From an uncultured Campylobacter sp. (GTDB lineage: Bacteria; Campylobacterota; Campylobacteria; Campylobacterales; Campylobacteraceae), in NCBI RefSeq assembly GCF_938045775.1, contig NZ_CALIBH010000083.1, forward strand, positions 1 through 14,975: DNA of 14,975 bases. The letters run 5' to 3'. Shown here in pieces: positions 1 through 7,092 of this stretch (the stretch's first letter is position 1; every line of letters begins with the position of its first letter). The notes under the pieces are model-generated. The model had not been told where the DNA came from and did no database searches. It worked only from the letters and a program-made list of their open reading frames with translations. The translations under genes were made by a program, and so were the position numbers.

Positions 1-356
1 AGGCGCAAAATTTCCTCTTTTAGCTCACTTAAGTTTAATTCACCCTCTAATTTTATATTTAGCGGGCGCAGATGACTTGCGGCAGGGAGTTTGTTTAGGA
101 TCGTGCGGACGGGAGAGATTAAAATTTTTTTGCCGCTTGCTTTGTAAAACGCGCTAAGAGCGGTGCTGATGCCTGCGAGCTCGCCCATGTAGCTGCGCAG
201 ATCCTCGCCGAAGCTAGCTCTAAAATCGGGCAGGCAAAAGGCCGCATAGCCCATAAATTTTAGCACCTGCTCGCACGCCGCGGCTTCCTTTTCATCCTCG
301 CAGATCAAAAGCTCTTTTTGGTTTTGCAAAAAGTATTCGTAAACCTCGGCTTGCAT
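1..356 (-). CDS. mfd: Transcription-repair coupling factor Mfd, N-terminal part (runs off the window)
   Basis: This is the first 118 codons of a gene that continues beyond the left edge. Mfd is a cytoplasmic ATP-dependent DNA translocase that removes RNA polymerase stalled at lesions and recruits UvrA. The visible part corresponds to the UvrB-like N-terminal module, with LLICEDEKEA near residues 17-26 and SPVRTILNKLP at 81-91, the latter typical of this module. The translocase motifs lie outside the window. The ATG overlaps the stop of the upstream M23 gene by one base (TAATG), and an AAAGG Shine-Dalgarno lies about 8 nt before it inside that gene, which suggests translational coupling. The assignment also rests on synteny: mfd closes the same gene cluster in C. 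jejuni and H. pylori. In those species a bactofilin gene sits between the peptidase and mfd, and here it is missing. Confidence 0.85.
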   Translation of the reverse strand, partial: MQAEVYEYFLQNQKELLICEDEKEAAACEQVLKFMGYAAFCLPDFRASFGEDLRSYMGELAGISTALSAFYKASGKKILISPVRTILNKLPAASHLRPLNIKLEGELNLSELKEEILR

Positions 357-1249
357 TATTTAAACCTTTCGATCTGGTGCTGCACGACGTTTGCGATCTC
401 CTGCCACGATACGTTAGGCTCCAAGGTCGAGATATTTTTGAAATTCTGCGCGTTCCAGCTCATAAAATTTGCAGGATCGACGCTTTGAGCCAAAAACCTA
501 ATTTCGTAATGCAGGTGCGGACCGGTGCTGTAGCCGGTGTTGCCGCTATAGCCGATGAGATCACCCTTTTTAACCCAAGAGCCGGGCGTTACGACTGCGG
601 AGCTAAGGTGGCCGTAGCGGGTTTCAAAGCCATAATTGTGCGATAAAATCACTAAAATTCCATATCCGCTGCCACTGCCACCTGCAAACTGCACAAAGCC
701 CTCTGCCGTCGCAAACACTGGAGTGCCCTCGCTCGCTCGCAGGTCAATGCCGTGGTGCATCCTCATAACGCCGCTGATTGGATGGGTACGCATCCCAAAA
801 GGGCTAGTGACGCCGCGATACTGCATCGGAAGTCCATTAGGCACAGCGCTAAGAATCGCGCTCGCCGTTTTTTCGCTAGCTGCGATATGCGCGCCGGAGC
901 CCTTTTTACGCTCCTTTTTCATCTCATTCATCGCAAGCATTACCTGGATATCACTATCCAGCCCGCCTCCATCGTCTTCGCGCCCGTCCAGCTTGGCAAG
1001 CACCTCCTCGTTTTTACCCTCAAGCGCGATATTTTGCTCTTTTAGCGCGAGATTTTCGGCGTAGAGGGTTTTGTTTAGCTCCTTTAAATTTGATCGGTCG
1101 CTCGCGAGTTTAAATATCGCAAAAAACAGAACGAGCAGAAAAATTACGAAAAACGCAGATAAAATTTTAAGTTGAAATCTAAAATTTTCGCCAAAATACA
1201 GCGTCTTGGTGCCAAAGTGATCGCTTAGGGTGAGTTTAGTTTTAGCCAC
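356..1249 (-). CDS. LytM/M23 family peptidoglycan DD-endopeptidase (Csd1/Csd2-like cell-shape peptidase)
   Basis: This is a predicted inner-membrane-anchored zinc endopeptidase that cuts peptidoglycan cross-links in the periplasm. I place the start at GTG 1249, because GAGG lies 6 nt before it and the overlap with folC is then only 8 nt. A TTG at 1261 would add four residues but has no obvious Shine-Dalgarno. Counting from that TTG, residues 32-50 form one membrane segment, 56-92 a polar coiled-coil-like stretch, and 150-255 the M23 domain. The zinc and catalytic residues look intact: H169xxxD173, H218, and H249-L-H251 in GPHLHYEIR. It is therefore probably an active enzyme, unlike H. pylori Csd2, which is reported to lack a full site. 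In H. pylori and C. jejuni the genes at this locus control helical cell shape together with a bactofilin. Only one peptidase gene and no bactofilin are present here. Confidence 0.85.
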   Translation of the reverse strand: MAKTKLTLSDHFGTKTLYFGENFRFQLKILSAFFVIFLLVLFFAIFKLASDRSNLKELNKTLYAENLALKEQNIALEGKNEEVLAKLDGREDDGGGLDSDIQVMLAMNEMKKERKKGSGAHIAASEKTASAILSAVPNGLPMQYRGVTSPFGMRTHPISGVMRMHHGIDLRASEGTPVFATAEGFVQFAGGSGSGYGILVILSHNYGFETRYGHLSSAVVTPGSWVKKGDLIGYSGNTGYSTGPHLHYEIRFLAQSVDPANFMSWNAQNFKNISTLEPNVSWQEIANVVQHQIERFK

Positions 1250-2789
1250 GGCGTGCCTCAAGCCATAAAATGAAATTTTCTACCAAATGAAACGAGCCGA
1301 AAACCAAATACTCCTCGTCCGCTCTAAGCTCGCCGCGAAACGGTGAATGTGGAATTTTAAGCACGTCAAGCGCACGGGTTATCGCCTCTGCTGCCATTTT
1401 TCGATCCGCAACCTCGTAGCTAAAGATCTCCACGCGCTCCACCACGGGTGCTAAAGTCCGCAGCACCGCGACTACGTCCTTATCGGCAAAAGCGTTGTAA
1501 ATCAACACAATCTTTTTGCCCCTGTAGATTTCGGTAATTTCGCGGGCGACTTGCTGTGCCGCAAGCTCGTTGTGCCCGACGTCCACGCGTAAATTCGGTG
1601 CCAAAACTTCCATCCTGCCGCGTAAATTTAGAGATGGCTGCTGCGAAATTTCAAATTTCAAATTTAAAAATTTCATCGCGGCAAGTGCTAGGGCTAAATT
1701 TGAAATTTGAAATTTAGGCAGATTATTGTGCGCGCAAAACTCCGCAATCTGCGCTCGCTCGCTCTTACTTAAAAACTCTGCTGCAAATCTTAAATGAGTT
1801 CCTTTTTGCTCTGCGATCTGCTGCGCGATACGAAGCGGAACCTCACTCATCTCGTCGCTTAAAATCGCTTCTTTATCCATCGCAATGAGCTTGGTGTGGG
1901 CGATCTGCTCTAGATTTTGTCCTAGCATGCCCAAATGATCGGTGCCGATCGGTGTAAAAAGCGACAGCGCGCGCCCTAAACTCGACGTAGCGTCAAACTC
2001 GCCGCCCATCCCGGCCTCGATCACGCAGTAATCGCAATCCCTAAAAAGCACTGCCGCCGCAAGAGTGAGATACTCGAAATACGACAGGCTATCTTTAAAC
2101 TCTGCGGGCAAGCTCTCTTGCAAAAACTTATGCGCGAAATCAAGCTCCTCATCCGTAGCATCGTGACCTAGCGAAATGGGAAGCGAGCTTTGAGCGGATT
2201 TAAAATTTGATCCTAACTGAGATTTGAAATTTTGCTCAGACGGCGATTTAAGATCTTGAGAATTCCATAAATTTTGTGTAGAAGCAGAATTTTGCGTATA
2301 GATCGAATTTCGCGCGATGGAATTCTGCTCGCTACAAAAATTTTGCGTGGTGGAATTTTGCAAATTAGAAATAGAAATTTGAGAGGCGGAATTTTCTCCG
2401 CTCGCAAAATTTTGCATCTTTATGGAATTTTGTTTTTCTGTAAAATTTGACGCCGAAGCGGAATTTTGCTCGTTTTTAAAATTTGAAGCGTCGGAATTCA
2501 ACGCAAAAACGGGGTTTTGCGCGATCCGTCCGCCCAGATAGATGCGCTCGTTGAGCTTAAAAACGTGCGGGCTAGTGTAGTGCCCGACGCTAAAGCCCGC
2601 CGCGGCGATCGCGTTAGCCAAAAACCGCCCAGTGCTGCCCTTGCCGTTGGTGCCGATGATCTGAATGACGTTTTTGAGTGGAATTTTATCTTTAATGGCG
2701 GCATATGCCCGCGGAAAGCGCTCGTAGTCGATTTTTTTGTAATAAATCGGGCGATTTTGCAAAAATTCTTTAATGCTGCGCCCGCTCAA
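1242..2789 (-). CDS. folC: Bifunctional folylpolyglutamate synthase/dihydrofolate synthase with a large Asn/Gln/Ser-rich insertion
   Basis: FolC is a cytoplasmic Mur-ligase-fold enzyme that joins glutamate to dihydropteroate and then extends the folate glutamate tail, using ATP. I choose TTG 2789 as the start: AGGGGA lies 7 nt before it, and the overlap with lptE is then 20 nt. An ATG at 2849 opens the same frame, but it would overlap lptE by 80 nt and its first 20 residues look like frame-shifted lptE. Counting from the TTG, the P-loop GTNGKGST is at 46-53, YFEYLTLAAA at 237-246, EAGMGGEFDAT at 258-268, a probable carbamylated Lys at K300, and the conserved VDVGHN stretch at 402-407. The gene encodes about 515 residues, against roughly 390-430 for typical FolC. 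The excess is a polar insertion at about residues 95-202, between the ERI strand and the SYFEY helix. Core motifs on both sides are intact and in frame, so the enzyme is probably functional. Confidence 0.9.
   Translation of the reverse strand: MSGRSIKEFLQNRPIYYKKIDYERFPRAYAAIKDKIPLKNVIQIIGTNGKGSTGRFLANAIAAAGFSVGHYTSPHVFKLNERIYLGGRIAQNPVFALNSDASNFKNEQNSASASNFTEKQNSIKMQNFASGENSASQISISNLQNSTTQNFCSEQNSIARNSIYTQNSASTQNLWNSQDLKSPSEQNFKSQLGSNFKSAQSSLPISLGHDATDEELDFAHKFLQESLPAEFKDSLSYFEYLTLAAAVLFRDCDYCVIEAGMGGEFDATSSLGRALSLFTPIGTDHLGMLGQNLEQIAHTKLIAMDKEAILSDEMSEVPLRIAQQIAEQKGTHLRFAAEFLSKSERAQIAEFCAHNNLPKFQISNLALALAAMKFLNLKFEISQQPSLNLRGRMEVLAPNLRVDVGHNELAAQQVAREITEIYRGKKIVLIYNAFADKDVVAVLRTLAPVVERVEIFSYEVADRKMAAEAITRALDVLKIPHSPFRGELRADEEYLVFGSFHLVENFILWLEARRG
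1646..1715. repeat. Perfect 21-bp inverted repeat of AAATTTC heptamers inside folC
   Basis: The left arm is 1646-1666 and the right arm 1695-1715, separated by 28 nt. Each arm contains AAATTTC-AAATTTC-AAATTT (right arm as the complement), so the arms are themselves short direct repeats. The sequence lies wholly within folC and encodes the FQISNL and LKFEIS segments of the C-terminal half. A transcript of either strand could fold into an AT-rich hairpin. No U-run follows, so it does not look like a rho-independent terminator. A function is not evident. Confidence 0.75.
2184..2507 (-). repeat. Degenerate 36-nt coding repeats (12-residue EQNSxxxxNF-type units) in folC
   Basis: On the plus strand the word GGAATTTTG or a close variant recurs. 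Counting from the G before AAT, copies lie at 2320, 2353, 2389, 2425, 2461 and 2494, giving steps of 33, 36, 36, 36 and 33 nt. A second AT-rich half-unit (AAAATTTG/AAAATTTTG) falls midway between several of them, so the underlying unit may be 18 nt. On the coding strand CAAAATTCC reads as QNS. The protein shows KNEQNSASASNF, TEKQNSIKMQNF and looser copies such as CSEQNS and TQNSASTQNL. Further decayed copies reach about 2226. All steps are multiples of three, so gain or loss of units would keep folC in frame. Confidence 0.8.
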
Positions 2790-3309
2790 GTCTAAATCCC
2801 CTAATCGCAAGCGCCGAAATAAACTCGTCAAACGCCTGCGCGGAGGCATTTTCGATCGCCTTGTAGCGGTCCTTATCGCTAATGATCGAGCTCGTATCGT
2901 AGCTATTTTTGACTAGGCGGCTAACTTTAAAATCGTAATCGCCCACGCAATCCTTGCTGAAAACCTCGCCGTTTTTAAGCTTAGTGCTAAAATTTACGAT
3001 GAGATTTGCGCGGTAGCTAGTGACGTAGCCGAACTGATCGTATGAAAGCTCGCTAAAGCTTAGGCTTTTTATGCTCGCTACTACGATCGTCTGCGCCGAG
3101 TTTTTATCCGCAAGGCTCATCCCTAGGCGCTGGAGCATACCCTGTCTGATCGCATCTTTGATAGCGACGGTGTTTTGCGGATCGGTCTTGCTCATCATCA
3201 CATCCACAAATACGCTTCCGCTCATCGTCTCTTTCGCGATCCTCGAAACGGGCTTGTAGCCGCAGCCGATCAAAAAAATCAAACAAAAAACGGTTAAAGC
3301 TTTTCTCAT
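2770..3309 (-). CDS. lptE: LPS-assembly lipoprotein LptE (outer membrane)
   Basis: This is a small secreted lipoprotein of 179 residues. The N-terminus has a lipoprotein signal peptide, with Arg-Lys at residues 2-3, a hydrophobic run at 5-14, and a lipobox ending LIGC with the acylated Cys at residue 16, followed by GYKP. The GCGYKP context is typical of LptE, which plugs the LptD beta-barrel and helps insert LPS or LOS into the outer membrane. The remainder is a single soluble domain with the small-LptE pattern of alternating strands. The ATG lies 6 nt downstream of the leuS stop, with AGG a few bases before it, and the 3' end overlaps folC by 20 nt. The same leuS-lptE-folC order occurs in H. 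pylori and C. jejuni. The family call rests on the lipobox, size and position, because LptE sequences diverge quickly. Confidence 0.75.
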   Translation of the reverse strand: MRKALTVFCLIFLIGCGYKPVSRIAKETMSGSVFVDVMMSKTDPQNTVAIKDAIRQGMLQRLGMSLADKNSAQTIVVASIKSLSFSELSYDQFGYVTSYRANLIVNFSTKLKNGEVFSKDCVGDYDFKVSRLVKNSYDTSSIISDKDRYKAIENASAQAFDEFISALAIRGFRLERAQH

Positions 3310-3315
3310 CTTCGC

Positions 3316-5763
3316 CTACTTTATTACCAAATTTACAAGCTTGTTTTTGACGTAAATTTCTTTTACGATGCTCTTGCCCTCTAGCCATTTGGCACAGTTT
3401 TGCTTTGCAAGGCTTAAAATTTCGCCCTCGCTTAGACTCGCGCCCACTTCAAACTCGGCACGCTTTTTGCCGTTAATCGTGACGGCAAGCTTGATCGTAT
3501 CGCTTTCGAATACCTCTTCGCAAACTCGCAGCTCGCCGAAATTCCGCCTCTTAAACAGCCTCTCGCTAAGCTCGGCGCAGATGTGCGGCACGATAGGCTC
3601 GAGCAGGTTTAAAATCACAAAGTAACCCTCGGTGAATACGTCTTTATTACTCTGCGCGTTTAGGGCATTTAGCGCCTCCATACACGCGGCTATTAGTGTA
3701 TTAAAAGCAAAACTGCTCTCATAAACCTGCTGTGATTTCTTAAGCGCCTCATAAACTTTAAGGCGGGCATATTTTTCCTCTTTAGTTAAAGCGGCGTGGT
3801 CGATCTGCGGAATTTTATCCGTAGTATAAGCGTTTTCGGCGCGATCGTAGAGGCGATTTAAAAATTTATACGCGCCCTCTACCGCGCTGTCGTTCCACTC
3901 AAGCTCCTTTTGCGGCGGTGCGGCAAAAAGTATAAAAAGTCTCGCCGTATCGGCGCCGTAGGTCTCGATGATGTCGTCGGGATCGACGGTATTTCCCTTG
4001 CTTTTACTCATCTTCGCGCCGTCTTTTAGCACCATGCCCTGAGTTAGCAGCCGCTCAAACGGCTCGCTATCGCGCAGATAGCCTATGTCGCGAAGAGCCT
4101 TTTGGAAAAATCTCGCATACAAAAGGTGCAATATCGCGTGCTCGATGCCGCCGATATATTGATCGACGTTCATCCAGTAATTCACGCTTTGCTCGTCAAA
4201 TGCCCGCTGCTGCCACGTTCGCTCGTCGCTTGCGTAGCGCGCGAAATACCATGAGCTTTCAAAAAATGTATCGAGCGTGTCGGTCTCGCGCACCCCGTCG
4301 CCGCCGCATTTAGGGCATTTGCAAAACTTCCAGCTAGGATGCGTATCGAGTGGATTGCCCTTGCCTGTGATTTTAATATCCTGCGGAAGCTCTACGGGTA
4401 GATTTGAAATTTCCTCGCTTACCAGCCCGCATTTTGGGCAGTGGATCATCGGGATCGGCGCGCCCCAGTAGCGCTGGCGGCTCACTCCCCAATCGCGCAG
4501 TTTAAAATTTACCACGCGACGTCCGAGCCCTAGCTCTTCAAATTTTGAGATAACGGCGCTTTTTGCTTTCTCGCTATCCATGCCGCTAAATTCTTCGGAA
4601 TTTACCAAAACTCCGCTCTCTACGTAGGCTTTGCTAGCGTCGTAATCGCCGCTTTTTGGAGCGATGCTTTGAATGATCGGCAGGTTAAATTTCTTTGCAA
4701 ACTCAAAGTCTCGTTCGTCGTGCGCAGGTACCGCCATAACCGCACCGCCGCCGTATTCTGCTAGGACGAAATTTGCAGTCCAAACGGGGATTTTTCTGCC
4801 GCTTAGCGGATGAAGCACGCTGATTCCGAGGCTCACGCCGTCTTTATCGCTTGCTTGGCGCTCGCGCGGGCTTTGATTTAAAATTTCTCTCACCTTCGCC
4901 GCAGCCTGGGCGTCAAGTAAATTATTATCCAAAAGTCTCTTTACGACCTCGTGCTCCGGCGCGACCGCCGCGTAGCTCATGCCGTAAATCGTATCGGGGC
5001 GCGTCGTAAAGACCTTAAAACCCTCAATGCCGCCAAGTTTGGCGCTGCTTTGCTCGTCAAATTTAAAGCCAAATTCCAAACCCTCGCTGCGTCCGATCCA
5101 GTTTTCCTGCATCGTAAGCACCTGAGCGGGCCACTTGCCCTCAAGCTGTTTTAGGCAATCCAAAAGCTCCTGCGCGTAGGCGGTGATTTTTAGGTAGTAG
5201 CCAGGCATCTGCTTTTGCACGACCTCATTGCCGCAGCGCCAGCACCTGCCCTCCTCAACCTGCTCGTTGGCAAGAACCGTCTGATCGTGCTCGCACCAAT
5301 TTACCACGGCGCTTTTTCTATAGATGAGCCCTTTTTCAAAAAGTTTGATGAAAAATTCCTGCTCCCAGCGCGTATAAAGCGGATCGGAGGTAGCGAGCAT
5401 GCGACGAGCCGAAAAGCTAAAGCCAAGGCGGTGCAGCTCATTTTTCATATAATCAATATTTTCGTAAGTCCAAGTTTTAGGGTGAATGCCGTGTTTGATC
5501 GCCGCATTTTCCGCAGGCATACCGAAGCTGTCAAAGCCGATCGGCTGAAGCACGTTGTATCCGCGTAGCCTATAATAGCGACTCAGCGCGTCGCCGATGC
5601 TGTAGTTTCGCACGTGCCCCATGTGGATGCGGCCGCTTGGGTAGGGAAACATCGAAAGGATATATTTTTTAGGCAGGCTGTAATCGTCCTTAGGCTCGAA
5701 AACTCCCTCTTCATCCCAAATTTTCTGCCATTTAAGCTCAATACTTTTACTATCGTAAGGCAT
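3316..5763 (-). CDS. leuS: Leucyl-tRNA synthetase
   Basis: This cytoplasmic class I aminoacyl-tRNA synthetase charges tRNA-Leu and edits mischarged products. The protein has 815 residues, in the normal range for the bacterial enzyme. The HIGH-type signature is HMGH at 47-50, after MFPYPSGRI. A zinc-knuckle-like cysteine set (CEHD and CWRCG) lies at 157-177. The inserted CP1 editing domain spans roughly 223-410, with the threonine-rich TTRPDT at 253-258 and MAVPAHDERD at 343-352. A second Cys cluster (CPKCG, CKCPKCGG) follows. KMSKS is at 584-588. The C-terminal part carries the anticodon-binding helices. AGGAG overlaps the upstream stop codon and lies about 6 nt before the ATG, which supports this start. 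The gene sits between the DUF6394-like gene (9-nt gap) and lptE (6-nt gap), as in relatives. Nothing in it looks broken. Confidence 0.97.
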   Translation of the reverse strand: MPYDSKSIELKWQKIWDEEGVFEPKDDYSLPKKYILSMFPYPSGRIHMGHVRNYSIGDALSRYYRLRGYNVLQPIGFDSFGMPAENAAIKHGIHPKTWTYENIDYMKNELHRLGFSFSARRMLATSDPLYTRWEQEFFIKLFEKGLIYRKSAVVNWCEHDQTVLANEQVEEGRCWRCGNEVVQKQMPGYYLKITAYAQELLDCLKQLEGKWPAQVLTMQENWIGRSEGLEFGFKFDEQSSAKLGGIEGFKVFTTRPDTIYGMSYAAVAPEHEVVKRLLDNNLLDAQAAAKVREILNQSPRERQASDKDGVSLGISVLHPLSGRKIPVWTANFVLAEYGGGAVMAVPAHDERDFEFAKKFNLPIIQSIAPKSGDYDASKAYVESGVLVNSEEFSGMDSEKAKSAVISKFEELGLGRRVVNFKLRDWGVSRQRYWGAPIPMIHCPKCGLVSEEISNLPVELPQDIKITGKGNPLDTHPSWKFCKCPKCGGDGVRETDTLDTFFESSWYFARYASDERTWQQRAFDEQSVNYWMNVDQYIGGIEHAILHLLYARFFQKALRDIGYLRDSEPFERLLTQGMVLKDGAKMSKSKGNTVDPDDIIETYGADTARLFILFAAPPQKELEWNDSAVEGAYKFLNRLYDRAENAYTTDKIPQIDHAALTKEEKYARLKVYEALKKSQQVYESSFAFNTLIAACMEALNALNAQSNKDVFTEGYFVILNLLEPIVPHICAELSERLFKRRNFGELRVCEEVFESDTIKLAVTINGKKRAEFEVGASLSEGEILSLAKQNCAKWLEGKSIVKEIYVKNKLVNLVIK

Positions 5764-5772
5764 TTTGCGCTC

Positions 5773-6114
5773 CTAGAATTCGTCTTTAGTTTTTGCCGAC
5801 TCGATCGCTATTAAAATTAGCGAGAAAAAGTTTGCAAGTAGCGCGCCGATCGCAAGCGAGGTCACGATCGATAGATCTCCCGGCGCTACTACAATCAAAA
5901 CGAACGCCGGTATGAGATGCAGATCCGCTACGAGCGAGCTTGCAAAAAGCTCGGCTGCTAGCATATTTCGCACGCCTACCTTCAAAAGCGTCGAGACTGC
6001 ATTCACGCTGGTTGCTATGAAAAGTAAAATTTCATTCTTCTCATACAAAAACCCGCCTATCGTAGTCATACTCATCAGCGCAAAAAATATGTAAATTACC
6101 CTTCCCCAGTTCAT
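5773..6114 (-). CDS. Small integral membrane protein, DUF6394-like, function unknown
   Basis: The protein has 113 residues and is almost entirely hydrophobic. It begins MNWGRVIYIFFALMSMTT, and segments at about 4-23, 27-44, 66-78 and 82-106 are candidate membrane helices. The charged C-terminus (ESAKTKDEF) is probably cytoplasmic. It lies 9 nt after secF and 9 nt before leuS, and AAGGA lies 8 nt before the ATG. I recall an equivalent small gene at the same place in H. pylori and C. jejuni, usually left as a conserved hypothetical (DUF6394). The position beside secDF suggests a membrane role linked to protein export, but that is only guilt by association. I know of no assigned function. Confidence 0.75.
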   Translation of the reverse strand: MNWGRVIYIFFALMSMTTIGGFLYEKNEILLFIATSVNAVSTLLKVGVRNMLAAELFASSLVADLHLIPAFVLIVVAPGDLSIVTSLAIGALLANFFSLILIAIESAKTKDEF

Positions 6115-6123
6115 CTTCTATCC

Positions 6124-7092
6124 TTACACCGTGCCTTTTTCATACATGGCGCGATTCTTTTCTTTCTCTTTGATACGACGCTGTTTTTCGGCTAAAAACG
6201 CGCGGTACTTCTCGACATTAAATTTAAACAAAATCAGCATTGGAGCAGCTACAAATACGGAGCTGAATGTTCCTGCTATGACGCCTATTAGCATCACGAA
6301 GCTAAAACCGTGGATCATCTCGCCGCCCCAAACGAATAAAATCACAATGACGATGAGAGTCGTAAGCGAAGTAAGCAGCGTGCGCGATAGCGTATGAGAG
6401 ATCGATTCGTTTATAACCTCATCAAGCTTAATCGATTTACTATCTTTTACCCCTTCTCGAATTCTATCGAAAACAACGATGGTATCGTTAAGCGAGTAGC
6501 CCATTATAGTTAGAAGCGCAGCTAAAATTTCAAGGTTGAAATCCACGCCGGCTAAAATCATCGCACCTACGGCAACTACGACGTCGTGCAGATCCGATAA
6601 TACGGCCGCAATCGCAAATCTCCATTCAAACCGCAGGGTGATATAAACCAAAATGAGCGCAAACGACACGCATACCGCTAAAATTCCGTTTGTGCGAAGC
6701 TCTTCGCCGACTTTAGGACCTACGATATCGACCTTGCGAATGTCGAAGTTTCCACTACCTTGTAAAATTTTTTGCGCCGCTAAAGCGGGATTATCACCCA
6801 GTTCACTCGCAGCGCCCGAATATCTAATCGTGACCTCTTGATCGCTACCGAATTCCGTAACGTTGATATTGCCTAAATTTGCCGCTTCGAAGCGCTTTCT
6901 GATCTCATCAAGCGGTGCTTTGGAGTTGTATTTAACCTGAATGAGCGTACCGCCGCTAAAATCGATGCCGTAATTAATGCCCTTAATGAAAAATAGCGCA
7001 ATAGAGCCTATTATTAAAACAGCAGAAAGCGCAAAGGTAAAATATCTAAATTTCATAAAATCATAAATTTTGCCCTTATCGAACACTTGCAT
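6124..7092 (-). CDS. secF: Protein translocase subunit SecF
   Basis: SecF is an inner-membrane protein of the RND superfamily that pairs with SecD and uses the proton gradient to pull exported chains through SecYEG. The protein has 322 residues, the usual size. Helix 1 is at about 18-38, followed by the conserved YGIDFSGGTLIQVKY at 41-55. A small periplasmic domain reaches to about 130. Helices 2-6 follow, with GYSLNDTIVVFDRIRE at 198-213, the signature thought to lie on the proton path. The ATG lies 17 nt inside the end of secD and is preceded by GAGGAGG with a 5-nt spacer. This is the strongest ribosome site in the window and suggests coupling that keeps SecD and SecF in balance. Confidence 0.96.
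   Translation of the reverse strand: MQVFDKGKIYDFMKFRYFTFALSAVLIIGSIALFFIKGINYGIDFSGGTLIQVKYNSKAPLDEIRKRFEAANLGNINVTEFGSDQEVTIRYSGAASELGDNPALAAQKILQGSGNFDIRKVDIVGPKVGEELRTNGILAVCVSFALILVYITLRFEWRFAIAAVLSDLHDVVVAVGAMILAGVDFNLEILAALLTIMGYSLNDTIVVFDRIREGVKDSKSIKLDEVINESISHTLSRTLLTSLTTLIVIVILFVWGGEMIHGFSFVMLIGVIAGTFSSVFVAAPMLILFKFNVEKYRAFLAEKQRRIKEKEKNRAMYEKGTV

Noticed and set aside
636..1064. Long plus-strand open frame opposite the M23 peptidase gene
   Set aside because: It is a shadow of the minus-strand coding gene, with low-complexity Ser/Pro/Leu composition, no recognisable domain and no ribosome site that stands out. The minus-strand frame has full catalytic motifs.
1646..1715. Inverted repeat in folC as an insertion-sequence end or small mobile repeat
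   Set aside because: No target-site duplication or element boundary is visible, and the FolC reading frame and conserved motifs run through it without disturbance.
2213..2507. Regularly spaced repeats resembling a CRISPR-like or intergenic repeat array
   Set aside because: The spacing is regular, but the units are short, degenerate and wholly inside an open folC frame that continues intact on both sides. There are no conserved spacers and no cas genes nearby.
2770..2849. N-terminal extension of FolC from ATG 2849
   Set aside because: The extra 20 residues are encoded entirely by the end of lptE in another frame and are Arg-rich. A Shine-Dalgarno supports TTG 2789, and FolC relatives start close to the IKEFL segment.
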